NCBI GenBank assembly: GCA_022496805.1
Contig: CM040103.1
Location: 5,536,001-5,600,000 of the forward strand
Length of the DNA stretch: 64,000 nt
Reading direction: 5' to 3'
Origin: Pohlia nutans
Lineage: Eukaryota; Streptophyta; Bryopsida; Bryales; Mniaceae
In this document: piece by piece, positions 1 to 12,807 of the stretch
How positions within the stretch are numbered: position 1 is the stretch's first letter
Layout: the number at the start of each line of letters is the position of its first letter
Position numbers and translations under genes: made by a program
The notes under the pieces: model-generated
What the model saw: only the letters and a program-made list of their open reading frames with translations
Database searches by the model: none
What the model was told of the DNA's origin: nothing

Positions 1-240
1 TGTCAGCCTGACTTGCAGCAACTCATTATCACTCATGTCTATCTCCCTTGTCTTCTCTCCTCTCATAACCCCGTTTCTGTCAAGGTGGCAACCTCGCATT
101 GGACATGGACCTAGCGCTAGCATCATTAACTACCTCGTCTTGTCTCATCGAGCATCATTGAACAAAATCCAACAAAACATGTTCTTGTGAAAATCATCGA
201 CATGCTTTGATGTTTTCACGTTACTAGCTCCCACTCTATT

Positions 241-548
241 TTCTGAAAATTGGACCCCCCCTGTTGGAAAGCATCCGTTTGTGCGAAAATGACTTTAGTT
301 TGACGCTGTTGGTCTTGTGGTGTAGAACAAGCGCTTTTAAATGATTTGTATTGCAATCAGATAACCGAGGTAAAATGAGAAAATGCCACTGTAGTTTCTG
401 AAAATTGGATCTCCCGTTGGAAAGTATCCGTTTGTGTGAAAATGGCTTCAGTTTGACACGATCGACACTGTTGCTTGTAGTATAGAACAAGTGCTTTTTA
501 ATGATTTGTGTTGCAATCCGAGGTGAAATGAGAAAATGTCACCAGATG
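241..548. repeat. Two-copy tandem duplication, period 155 bp
   Basis: Two units start at 241 and 396; each opens with TTCTGAAAATTGGA and ends near GAAATGAGAAAATG. They share most positions but have small indels. A third copy lies inverted in the CKX intron at about 1797-1937, so this is a dispersed repeat. The segment after it (about 556-583) carries GACGTTTAGGGGCTGA, like the end of the TTAA-type elements described elsewhere in this window. The first CKX exon would be expected in or upstream of 1-600, but no signal-peptide or FAD-binding coding sequence is visible there. Confidence 0.7.
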
Positions 549-582
549 GCCATATTGGGCGTTTCAGACGTTTAGGGGCTGA

Positions 583-3303
<2,721 letters not shown>

Positions 3304-3899
3304 TGACGATCGACAACTAGGGTTTAGGGTTTATGAAAACCCTAAACCCTCACTTTTGAGATTTTGGTTATGAAAACGAGCTGGAGTGTAATCAGCCAGC
3401 TGATCCTCGATACCCTGGAAGCAACATTTGTCGAGAAGGCGGTAACATTTGTAAAGTAAAGGCTTCCAGAGGAAAAGCAGGAGTTGGGGTTAATGTTAGG
3501 GTTAGGGTTTTCGAAGGAGCTGAAAAGGGACTATTTCAGCTCTTTTGTTTCTCTGCTCCTTGAAATTTTGTTGCCCAAATTGTATGAGCAGAAAGTCTTG
3601 AAGAACCCTGACACCCCTATTGTGCCAATTGCTTGGCCAGGAGATTTGAGGTCTAAGCAATTGAATATTTTGCCGATGAGAGAGCTGATCTAGATATATT
3701 TTGCCGATGAGACAGGCAGGGGATTATTTTGGTGCACCTGCCAGATTAGTTTGCAAACAGAAATTTGCTTACAAACATGTAATTGTGTGGGAAAGTTTGT
3801 TGAAATACAATTGACTTTTGACATTTTCTTTTCAGCATTCCTTTGCAACGATCTCACATGTTTCAAGTTGTCATTCATTTGTGTACACTGTAGCACAAT
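3304..3899. other. CKX 3' flank with telomere-like motifs
   Basis: No further gene is supported. Just after the CKX stop there is an inverted pair of telomere-type repeats (CTAGGGTTTAGGGTTTA and AAAACCCTAAACCC, 3317-3351), then GTTAGGGTTAGGGTTTT near 3495. A 69-codon open frame at 3484-3693 matches nothing I know and may be 3' UTR. No clear polyadenylation signal could be assigned. Confidence 0.4.
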
Positions 3900-3997
3900 T
3901 GGCCCTTTGTTCGGTGGGTATTTGGTCATTGGCATTGTGAAGAGACTTTATTCAAGCCGGTCTTGAAAGAGGATCGGAGTTTCTATCTATCTATACA
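3900..3997 (+). repeat. Retroposon-like tail ending in (TATC)n
   Basis: Shares the order CCCTTTGTTC-GTGGG, GGTCATTG, ACTTTATTCA-GCCGG and GTTTCTATCTATCTAT with 53978-54073. A common 3' end closing in a short simple repeat suggests a 5'-truncated SINE or LINE tail. There is no coding capacity. Confidence 0.5.
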
Positions 3998-4087
3998 TTG
4001 TATTATGTGAACCTAATCTCAAAGTCCACAAAGTTAACCCCTAAAGAACCAAGAAGCTCGAATTGGGCCTCATGTTTTTCTTGGTAG

Positions 4088-4456
4088 TTAACCCTTAAAG
4101 GACAATTTGGATCTTGGGTGGGCAGCCCGGAAAGAATCTAAATTTTTTTGAATTTTTTTGAATTTTTTTTTTTTTCAAAACCGGCTCTGCAGTGCACTGC
4201 TAGCTAGCACTGTAGCACTGCGGCATTGCTGAACTTCACCTGCCCCAACCTCAAAACTTGTTCAATTTGATAACTTTGATTGTTTACCAACGATTCCACA
4301 ATCTCTCAAATGAGGCAAAAATTTGGAATCTAGATCGCTTTTTCAGTAGCTTTCCAACGCAACAAGTCTCGCTTGATTTGGTTGAGAAATGAAACTTTTG
4401 TCTCCAATTTCCTTTAAACCAAGCCCGTGGGGCTGGGGTTGTCCTTTAAGGGTTAA
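4088..4456. mobile_element. Element A1 (TTAA-type), nested in C1
   Basis: TTAA-CCCTTAAAGGAC at the left and GTCCTTTAAGGG-TTAA at the right: a perfect 12-bp inverted repeat flanked by TTAA. Family A is marked by GGGCAGCCCGGAA, repeated GCACTG motifs, and TTTGGAATCTAGATCGC. Other copies are at 19271-19650 and 46894-47874. No open reading frame of note. Confidence 0.85.
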
Positions 4457-4765
4457 GGTAGGTGGCTCAAAACCGCACAGCACCTTAAACCGCTCACTAG
4501 ACCTATCCAAGCAAAAGGTACATTATAGCTTCCAACCTCAAATTTCTATTTAATCATGGTGTACATTTTAGGGTCAGTGGTTTTGGGTACACCTATGAAT
4601 TCCCCTTCCAAAATTCATAACTAATTCAATATTAATCCAAAACTAATTATTCCAATTGGTCCAATTTCCTAAATACTTTGCACATCTTCCAAGATTGATT
4701 CCCTTAATAACTCCCCAATGTTGTGTGCCACGCTAAAATTTGAGCGGTTTCTGAGCCACCTACCT
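4456..4765. mobile_element. TA-flanked MITE M1 (TIR AGGTAGGTGGCTC)
   Basis: Left end TA-AGGTAGGTGGCTCAAAACC; right end GGTTTCTGAGCCACCTACCT-TA. The target is the TA of the TTAA at the right edge of A1. The AGGT start and TA duplication are shared with elements at 8826, 26084, 29303 and 45985 and fit a Tc1/mariner (Stowaway-like) MITE group. Confidence 0.8.
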
Positions 4766-4773
4766 TATGAGTA

Positions 4774-5030
4774 CAACACACATTTCGTTAAAATTGTACT
4801 ATATTTTGTTAAAACCGGACTACTAGATTGAAAAAGCGATGGGGAGTGCTACCCTTCGCAATAGAGATAGGTCCCCAATTTTTCTACACTGCTCTTATTT
4901 GCGGAATAAGAGTGATGTAGAAAAATTGGGGACCTATCTCTTTTGCGAAGGGTAGCACTCCCCATCGCTTTTTCAATCTAGTAGTCCGGTTTTAACGAAA
5001 TATAGTACAATTTTAACGAAATGTGTGTTG
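4774..5030. mobile_element. Near-perfect fold-back element FB1
   Basis: The two halves are almost exact reverse complements over about 125 bp each, joined by a loop of only a few bases around 4900 (CTCTTATT-TGCGG-AATAAGAG). Ends CAACACACATTTCG and CGAAATGTGTGTTG are flanked by GTA and TAC, so the target is probably TA. A transcript would form one long hairpin. The few mismatches imply recent origin or gene conversion between arms. Confidence 0.85.
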
Positions 5031-5032
5031 TA

Positions 5033-6011
5033 CAGTGGGGTCCAACATGGAATGGCGTTTTTGGTTTCGCAGTGAGAAAAATTTCAGTACTGCCAACTTT
5101 GAAAGCCTCCCGAGAGCTCAAATATTGGTATTTTACCACGAAAATTTTACCAGAGACTTATCTTTAAGTTAATTATATGTATGCCAAATTTCAAGGCCAA
5201 AAGATTCACCAAAAAAACGTTATTCAAAATCTACCAACATTGGTAGTTATTCACTGCTGCCAACTTTGACAACCTCCCAAAGATTGAATTAATTTTTTTT
5301 TTGCCATGAAATTCTTGGAAAAAGAACTTCTTTATGTTAATAACATATGATAAAAATTTCAAGGCCAGAAGATTAATACAAAAAAGATATTGACAATCTA
5401 CCAACATGTGTAGTTGTGGGAAACAATGGGGGAAACTTTGCTACCAACTTTGACACCCTCCCTACGGTTGAGAAATTGTCTATTTACCATGAAATTTTTG
5501 GTACAACATGCTCTTTATGACAAAATCATTCATGCCAAATTTCAAGGTCAAAAAATCTATACAAAGAAAATTATTTACAATCTACCAATGTGTGTAGTTT
5601 CCCCCATTGTTTCCCACAACTACACATGTTGGTAGATTGTTAATATCGTTTTTTGTATTAATCTTTTGGCCTTGAAATTTTTATCATATATTATTAACAT
5701 AAAGAAGTTTTTTTTCCTAGAATTTTATGGCAAAAAAAAAATTAATTCAATCTTTGGGAGGCTGTCAAAGTTGGCAGCAGTGAAAACATTTCCACAGCTA
5801 CCAATGTTGGTAGATTCTGAATAACTTTTTTTGGGTGAATCTTTTGGCCTTGAAATTTGGCATACATATAATTAACTTAAAGATAAGTCTCTGGTAAAAT
5901 TTTCGTGGTAAAATACCAATATTTGAGCTCTCGGGAGGCTTTCAAAGTTGGCAGTACTGAAATTTTTCTCACTGCGAAACCAAAAACGCCATTCCATGTT
6001 GGACCCCACTG
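5033..6011. mobile_element. 979-bp fold-back element FB2, mariner-like ends
   Basis: Ends TA-CAGTGGGGTCCAACATGG and CCATGTTGGACCCCACTG-TA. Inverted arms run inward for more than 400 bp on each side; matching pairs include GGAGGCTTTCAAAGTTGGC near 5940 and its complement near 5095, and CCCCCATTGTTTCCCACAAC near 5603 against 5415-5435. CAGTGGGG ends with a TA duplication fit Tc1/mariner. The arms themselves are built of three or four related sub-blocks that each repeat CTACCAA-TGT and CAACTTTGA. No transposase. Confidence 0.85.
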
Positions 6012-6202
6012 TACCTCTCATGTCAAGTTCCTTTTGTTCAAGTTTTTATTTTATTTTTATTTTTATTTATTGTCTCAACATGCAATAATTTTCAGTGATT
6101 CTGGTGATATAAAATTTGGTCTCATCTAAATTATATTGGTCACTATATGATCAATTGAATTTGTCATTCTAAAATCTTGAAACCTTGGTCCTTTTGAGGT
6201 TG

Positions 6203-6560
6203 ACCCCGGAACGCCCAACCGTCCAAAAAAAAAATGGACGTTGTACAGAATTGAAGGAAGATTTCTCATCCATGGTGACAGTTTTGCAGTGTGAATTTTT
6301 TTTCGTGAAATTTTTAGGTTGTTGCTCGTTCAATTGCACAGAATCATCACACAAATGTTGCACTTGGAATTTTTGAGGACATATCTAGTGGTGAGAGCTT
6401 CCATTTTGGAGGAAAAAATTTGTCAAATTTTCCTTGTCCGGGCAGATGGACTCTATCCGGAGAGATGGATTCTGCCTGATCATTGGTCAGTTGGTAGCCG
6501 GTAGAAGTTTTTTGGGACGCTTCAGTTTCTCATTTTTTTAGTAGCTGAGAATGCAAGCAT
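6203..6560. mobile_element. Probable fragment of a D element
   Basis: CCCCGGAACGCCCAACCGTCC followed by GTACAGA, TTTCTCATC and a T-rich stretch resembles the left end of D1 at 27830. Only one end is recognisable, so the right limit is a guess. Confidence 0.4.
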
Positions 6561-6739
6561 CACCTACGATGTACAGAAAAGCTAAACTCATGAACATCAT
6601 GCACAATTTTTTTTGAGATTTTTTTGGGCCAAAATTGAACCCAAACAATTCTGTTTTGTTTTGTAAAAACCATCCCTTGCCCAACGCAATCAACACTGCC
6701 CAAAGCAGTCAATGCTATAATTCACACACCCAAATGACG

Positions 6740-7768
6740 GAATTTTAGGTCTTCTGTTTTTCTTTTCAGCAGTTTTGAGTACGCCCTATGTGGACTTCCT
6801 TTTGTTCAAATTTAGTTTGTTTCTTGACCAATGCAATGCAATGTGCTTCATTGATTTTGGTGATATAAAATTTGTCCCAATCTAAATTATATCTTCACAA
6901 TATGATTGATTGAGTTTATCATTTTAACCCTTTAGTGCCCAGGGTGGTTTTGCAAATGCCACAGTTTTTTGGGTGATGTTTCTTTAAAACTCTCTCTATT
7001 GAAATTAGGGATACTACTAATAGTATCCAACCATATGAATGTAAGAATAGCTTAATGAAACAAGTGTCAGTTAAATCTTAGTAAGATCGGACCGTTGGAT
7101 TGGAAGATTATAGTACGTCTTTGAACCGTATAATGCACACTCAAAAATGAGACTTTTGGGGGTGTGTGACTTCAAGGTTAAATAGAATTTGGGTTAAATT
7201 TTCAAAAATAAAAGTGAAGATGTTCAGTAATGGCCTGTGTCAACACCTCTTCATTGCAATCTTTCATGTCAAGAACGGACTCATACATAATTATTGTGAA
7301 TTTTATAAGTCAGAGTGACTTGTCCATGTACGGTTTAGGACAAAATTTATACGTGAAAATAAGAAAGGAGTTGGTACAGTGATGAAGATCAGACTACATA
7401 CACTAACGGAATATGAATAAGAGAACACAATCCCCAAAAAATACAAGATAACAAACTTGCAAACACAAGAAATACCACATAGTACATGTGTTGTATTTGT
7501 AAGTATTTGTTGTATTTTGAGGTATTTGCAGTATTTTGGTGTTTTGTACATAGGTATTTGGATAGCTAAGAAAGTCAGATTTCAAAATTTCTTTTTGCAT
7601 CATCTCCATAATTAAAAGTTGCACATCTGAACTTCAAACATCAGATTGAGATGGTTCACAGATTTTCTAGCATTTCATTTTCTAATGATCTAGTGACCAC
7701 TTAGTGGTTACCTGGGCACTAAAGGGTTAAAACCATGAATGCTTGGTCTTCAACCCTTTAGTTCTCAG
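6740..7768. mobile_element. Element C4 (C family), split by element B
   Basis: Shares AGCAGTTTTGAGTACGCC, GTGGACTTCCTTTTGTTCAA and GGTGATATAAAATTTG with C1 and C3. The sequence stops at TTTATCATTTTAA (6927) and resumes after 7727 with TTAAAACCATGAATGCTTGG, the bases adjacent in C2 and C3. Its left terminus is decayed. Confidence 0.65.
6924..7730. mobile_element. Element B (TTAA-type), perfect 16-bp TIR
   Basis: TTAA-CCCTTTAGTGCCCAGG at the left and CCTGGGCACTAAAGGG-TTAA at the right: 16 exact inverted bases flanked by TTAA on both sides. It is inserted in a C element; C2 and C3 keep a single TTAA at the matching place. Internal sequence is AT-rich; open frames such as 7303-7551 (-) look like chance. 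Confidence 0.9.
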
Positions 7769-8066
7769 GGTACTGTAGCGTGAAATCACAGGTTGAAATG
7801 TATGCATATAGAACCTATTGTTCACCTACAAAGGTTCTATATAATACTATAAAAATGTATTAAAAAAAAATGTATGCATATAGAACCTTTTGTTGTACTA
7901 GAACCTTTGTAGGTGTAATCATATATTTTTAGTAAGTTTCCATTTGAATCAAAGTTAATCTAGTCGCCAATACTTCACATAAAAGATCCAATGGTTGAAT
8001 CACTGGGCTATAATAGAGTTATCCGTATAGTCACCTTGAATTTGAAGAATCTTCGATGAGTTTTGT
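7751..8066. repeat. One-sided TTAA-type end plus short hairpin
   Basis: TTCAACCCTTTAGTTCTCAGGG at 7750 resembles the end of element B, but no matching right end was found. At 7836-7920, ATGCATATAGAACCT and CTACAAAGGTTCTA recur in direct and inverted form, giving a local stem. Confidence 0.4.
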
Positions 8067-8312
8067 TTTATTTTACTCTTATTTGTTCACTCAAAATAGT
8101 TAAAAGGTGTAATAGATCTTAATGTTTATCATAATTATATGAGTAAGAGATGGGTAAAAGCTTGGTGATCTTCAATAGTTTTTTAGCATCAAAAAAAGAG
8201 CTAAAAAACTTTTGAAGACCACCAAGCTCTTACACACCTAATAATGATAGATCACCAAGATCTTCCATACCTTTTAAGTATTTAAAGTGAACAAATAAGA
8301 ATATAATATAGC
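8067..8312. repeat. Imperfect fold-back, about 245 bp
   Basis: TTCTTATTTGTTCAC-type sequence at both ends in inverse orientation, AAGCTTGGTGATCTTCAA near 8159 against TTGAAGACCACCAAGCT near 8210, and a short loop at about 8195. A related half is seen near 27400 (GTGAACAAATAAGAGTATAT), so this is a dispersed element. Confidence 0.65.
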
Positions 8313-8823
8313 AAAATTTGTGATATCTAACTCTAATATTACGAAACACTTTATGAGAGTTGCAGAATTTGATGTATTCGCAGGTCACTTTGGCACTCTA
8401 TATAATCTTATACAAATTTTCTGAATACGTTCAAGCATCACTCATGTTGACAGCATGCAAACAATTGCCGGATCTCCCCGTACATTGATGTGGACCACTC
8501 TTGAAAGTGACTGCCTATAACCATACAACATATGTACATGTGGGAATTATGTTCAAAATATATTGACCCTGCACATTTGGCCTCGATTCTTAACTGCCCA
8601 GTTGTAGACATAGTTACCTTAACTAGGTGTAATATCTAATTATATCCTCTTTCTTTTAATTTAATTTCTCCGTATTTTGTTGAACTTGCAACGGAATTTC
8701 CAAAATAATTTGTTTTTATTTTTTTGAATTAATTAAAAGCAAAGCTGCTATGAACGTACGGTATGATGCGGAATGCGTCAGAGGCTAGAAACATGTCAAC
8801 CTCTAGTGCCCCTTTGGTTTCAC
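8313..8823. other. Intergenic, nothing recognised
   Basis: AT-rich sequence without an open frame of note, repeat end or RNA gene that I can support. Confidence 0.5.
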
Positions 8824-8825
8824 TA

Positions 8826-9234
8826 AGGTAGGAAAACCAAAAACGGTTAATGCCCTTAAGGCGTGCACTAGAGTTGCAGTAAAACAGAGAGGTGGTAGAC
8901 CGAAAATGGAGAATTTTTGCATGACCAAGATTACTAAAAATTTACTAAAAATTACTAATTTTTTTGGGAATCTTGTGTGCGGTTTTCTGTGATATTAGTT
9001 AACCGTTTTAGGTGTTTTCATGTGTAGAAAAGGAAGAGTCTAGTATACAAGAAGAGGGTTTGACAAACTTCCCACTTTGAGAAATTGTAGATAATTATTT
9101 ACAAGGAATAAAAATACGAAACAACTTGCATTCTTCATCATTTCTTCTTCATCTCAAAAAAATTTCACATAATTTCTAACTCCATTCCTTCTGGTCAAAT
9201 CACCTTATTTTCACCGTTTTTGGTTTTCCTACCT
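8826..9234. mobile_element. TA-flanked MITE M2 (409 bp)
   Basis: TA-AGGTAGGAAAACCAAAAACGG at the left, inverted CCGTTTTTGGTTTTCCTACCT-TA at the right. It matches M3 (45985-46394, 410 bp) over its whole length in the opposite orientation. TA duplication and AGGT end as in M1, M4 and M5. Confidence 0.9.
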
Positions 9235-9236
9235 TA

Positions 9237-10845
9237 TTTCATTGGAGGTTTTACTAAAATCTTTTGAACTAAAGAAGAGTTTGCTAAAAGGAGGAAGCGA
9301 AAGGGACCTAGCTCATGTATAGGATTTTAAGGTAGCTTGACCCAATACCATCCACTAATCCAATTATGTTCTCATGTAAAACTACAATACATGTCTTATT
9401 GTATGGCTACTTGGAAATTAAAGCAGGTACTATCCCTCTAAATTCTGATTCTAGAATCAATCAATGCTCTGAATTTGAGCATGAGAAAAACGAACACATA
9501 TTGTGTACGGTCACTTTCCACTCACACACTAACATTGCACCTCGGAACGCAAAAAGGGGGCTTAAGGACAATGAAGCAGGCCACTGCCAAACCTCCTTCT
9601 TTGCAGAGCCTTGTATCAGGCTCTAGGGTACTTGTTCCCAGGTTTTGGAGAAGAGATTGGAACCTTGAAGCTATTTTGAGAAGAATGATAGTTCATAGTT
9701 GCAACTTTCATGCCAAGTTTTAAGTTTTTTTCTATAGTGAGAGTGGAGTGGGGACAAGGGAGCAGCCAAAGCGGGCTACTGTGAAGAACTGAGGGCTTAG
9801 TCAAAAGCTTTCCGAGCGCCTGTTGGCCGAGCCACTGGTGCAGATGCTCTAAGGGCAGACTTCTATATGAGGATTGGACCAGTGGAAGACAAGAATCCAA
9901 GTCTCAAGAACCGCCGATGGTCCACCGGTGTTTGCAAGAATTGAAACCAACATCTTGGGTTCACCCATTTCGGTCATGCATTGGTAGCTTCCAGCTTTCT
10001 ACGACCCGATTGATATGTGGAAGGAGGCCTTTTAAGGCTTCAGTACCTTCTGCTTAGTGAGGGTGCTTGTGACTTGGCTCCCGGGATACATGCAATTATT
10101 TTAATTTTCCATTCTTCGAGTCTCTTGCACTTGCTTGGTTGGGGAATTCAAGATCAAAGTTGTGCTCATTGAGGATGCTTGTGACTTGCCTGTGTTGTGA
10201 GGCTACGCTCGTCATCTGAGCAATTGGCAAGCAGTCAACTGAGCAATTGGCAATTTCTGCAAATTTTTGCTAACTCACGCTGACGATGCTTGATACTTAC
10301 CACAGTAAGCATGACGATTGTGACGATATTAATGAGGTAAGCACTATGTAACAAGCCCGAAAAAATGAGTGTCCCCGCAATGCCTCTTCCCTACGGTCAG
10401 AGCCAATGAACTGGAGGTGAATCAATTGACTGCGGGGCCAGCTTACCGCCAAATGAATCTTCCATCAATCGGAAAATATTGCTCATTGTCGAGGAGTTCC
10501 TATTCCGCAGATTCTTCTTGAATCTGGACTTGGTGTTTTCGTATTGACAATTATGCCAGTTTCCATGGCATAGAAACTTGAAAATTTTCAGCTATGGATA
10601 GGGTCCGCCCATCACGTTCCAACGAGCAATTCTCCTCTGCAGTAAGATTCTTGAGGATTGTGTGATCACGTCATGTAGCTTCGAGAATATTCCTCCTTCA
10701 GTTTTAAGCATATCCTTCGCTCCACTTGGTCCACTGAAGAGTTACATGATTCCCTTACAGTCATCAACCTTCTCCTATCGTAGCCACTTCAGCATTGCCA
10801 TTGGAAAACTTTCAAAGGAATCGGTCCCTGCTGTTTTGAACTATT
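9237..10845. other. Intergenic, mostly low-copy
   Basis: No gene recognised. The base composition is less AT-rich than the transposon-filled parts. It may include the distal 3' flank of the serine acetyltransferase gene. Short open frames (9366-9900, 10662-10874) show no family resemblance. Confidence 0.45.
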
Positions 10846-11120
10846 CCTCTTTCATTCCAAATCTGCCTTGCTGACTTGCTTAAGTCACTTTGATTGCAGT
10901 ACCTGAATGTGACTCCTCCAACAAGCTTGGAAAGTTCTTTGAATGGATATGATCAATGCTCCCATCGGAGGGTAACGTCCGTTTTAAATTACTTCTCTTT
11001 CATTCCAAAGCTGCCTTGCTGACTGGCTCATGTCACTTTGATTGTAGTACCTGAACGTAGAAAGTTCTTTGAATGGATATGATCAATACTCCCATCGGAG
11101 GGTAACATCCGTACCTCTTT
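10846..11120. repeat. Tandem duplication of about 130-148 bp
   Basis: Unit 1 (about 10846-10992) and unit 2 (about 10993-11120) share CTCTTTCATTCCAAA-CTGCC, GTCACTTTGATTG-AGTACCTG, AAAGTTCTTTGAATGGATAT and CTCCCATCGGAGGGTAAC. Unit 2 lacks about 18 bp. Confidence 0.75.
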
Positions 11121-11577
11121 GTAGTTGTTATGGATATCTCCATTTCACATGGCTTGCAACGACAGAATCTGCCTCACCAGGACTTTGTCAAATAGAGTTC
11201 GTGCATACGTTAAGCTCTCCAAAGCTCTCCAAAGCTCCCTGTATTCCTGCGCAAACCATTTAGATGCTGTAGTTATTCGGTCTACATTCAATGAATTGAA
11301 AACGTCCAATGGGAGATTGGGTAAAGAGAATCTCACTGTCTTACTGTCGATCAGGATATGAGACAGTGTCGTAACGCTGCATATCATAGCCATAGAGTAC
11401 GTTTAGTAATAACATATTCCAAGTGAGAACATGATTCACACCAGACAACATTCCATGCAGAATTCACACAATACTCCGGCCAACACAGAAGAACGCATAC
11501 TGAGATGCATATATTTGTAAGAATAAATAAATCCAGACACAAATTTGTGGAGGACTCTAAATTTGTACAATGAATAA

Positions 11578-12807
11578 TCAGATCACGTAATCAGACCAAC
11601 CCTTAATAAAGGAGGTATGATCCATGGTTTCACCGGGAATCTCCCTCAACTTGGCAGGCTTTTGCTTGCCACCTACTAAACGAGCAGGGTTTCCTACAGC
11701 CGTAGTATGAGGAGGCACATCAATAAGCACAATAGAGCCAGCTCCAATCTTGGCCCCGGTTCCAATCGTAATGTTGCCGAGTATAGTCGCCCCAGCGCCG
11801 ATGAGCACACCATCGGCGATCTTCGGGTGGCGATCACCTCCAACAGCGCCCGTGCCGCCAAGAGTAACATGATGCAAAATTGAAACATTGTTTCCTATGG
11901 TAGCCGTCTCGCCTACAACCAAACCAGTAGCATGATCAAACAGCACACCCGAGCCGATCTTGGCCGCAGGATGAATGTCGACATGGAAAACCTCGGAGAC
12001 TCTGCTCTGAATCGCCAGCGCTAACGAGTGTCGCTTCTGATTCCAAAGCCTATGTGCTACTCTGTGCGCTTGACATGCCAAGAATCCCTTAAAATTAAGC
12101 AAACAATGAGAATAGGAAACACAGGCCGGGTCACGCTCCTTCACGGCTTCAATGTCGTCACGAATCGCGCGTCGAATGCTCGCGTCCTCCATGAACGTGT
12201 CGTTCAGAAGGCTGAAGAGCTGTGTGCTTAAGAGCGTGCTACTGGAGAGCTTGTTTCCGAGGTGGAAAGCGAGCGATCTCTCCAGTGACCTGTGAGAAAG
12301 AATCGTCGAATATAAGTAACTGGCTAGGGCGGGCTCTTTAATTGAGTCCCAGCGCGCCTCCCCGCGCATTTTCAACCAGAGAGTGTCGACTTCCTCCATA
12401 GCGGGAAGATCCTCGACAACGCTTAAGTCGGATAAGCGTTGATACTCCAGCATGGGAATGACATCCCTAAAACTCTCCAGGAGCTGCGAATCCCGGCTCC
12501 TGTCGAAGGAGCCTCGCTCTTCCATCAAGATAGCGACCGTGGAGGGCAAACCCTTGCTGTGGCGGGTCCGCCGCGGCACGGTAAAGGACTGTGAACTTGA
12601 AAACGCGCTATTGGAAGACAACGGCGACGGCGAACACTCCGAGCGCTGGCACGACGACGCGCCGTGATCCGACCGCAGATAAAATGACACCGGCGCACAT
12701 TTCACACAGCCGCGCTCACAGAAACGAGGCTTCGCATCCACCGAGCTCTTCACCACGACGTCGGCTCGCGGCAACGCAGCCGCGGCCATCCCTCCCACCG
12801 CCTTCAT
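11578..12807 (-). CDS. SAT: Serine O-acetyltransferase, organelle-type
   Basis: Transfers acetyl from acetyl-CoA to L-serine, giving O-acetylserine, the carbon skeleton for cysteine; works with O-acetylserine (thiol) lyase in the cysteine synthase complex. One uninterrupted 409-residue frame from an ATG at 12807. Residues 1 to about 100 are Ser/Arg/Ala-rich with few acidic residues and look like a plastid or mitochondrial transit peptide. The helical SATase N-terminal domain is at about 140-250 (LWLKMRGEARWD). The left-handed beta-helix hexapeptide domain spans about 275-375: DIHPAAKIGSG, DHATGLVVGETA, VTLGGTG, GAGATILGN. D277 and H292 correspond to the CysE catalytic Asp143/His158. The protein ends WSDYVI; the C-terminal Ile is the residue that docks in the lyase active site. 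No intron, as for several plant SATs. Confidence 0.97.
   Translation of the reverse strand: MKAVGGMAAAALPRADVVVKSSVDAKPRFCERGCVKCAPVSFYLRSDHGASSCQRSECSPSPLSSNSAFSSSQSFTVPRRTRHSKGLPSTVAILMEERGSFDRSRDSQLLESFRDVIPMLEYQRLSDLSVVEDLPAMEEVDTLWLKMRGEARWDSIKEPALASYLYSTILSHRSLERSLAFHLGNKLSSSTLLSTQLFSLLNDTFMEDASIRRAIRDDIEAVKERDPACVSYSHCLLNFKGFLACQAHRVAHRLWNQKRHSLALAIQSRVSEVFHVDIHPAAKIGSGVLFDHATGLVVGETATIGNNVSILHHVTLGGTGAVGGDRHPKIADGVLIGAGATILGNITIGTGAKIGAGSIVLIDVPPHTTAVGNPARLVGGKQKPAKLREIPGETMDHTSFIKGWSDYVI

Larger units (their letters stand above)
4034..6203. mobile_element. Element C1 (TTAA-type), split by four nested insertions
   Basis: Starts TTAACCCCTAAAGAACCAAG at 4034 and ends near TTGGTCCTTTTGAGGTTGA at about 6203. 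Its own sequence is only 4034-4087, a few bases at 4766-4773 and 6012-6203, about 250 bp in all, matching the uninterrupted copy C2 at 24782-25015 (234 bp). Everything between is inserted: A1 (4088-4456), M1 (4456-4765), FB1 (4774-5030) and FB2 (5033-6011). After FB2 the C sequence resumes with GTTCCTTTTGTTCAAG, as in C2, C3 and C4. Confidence 0.8.
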
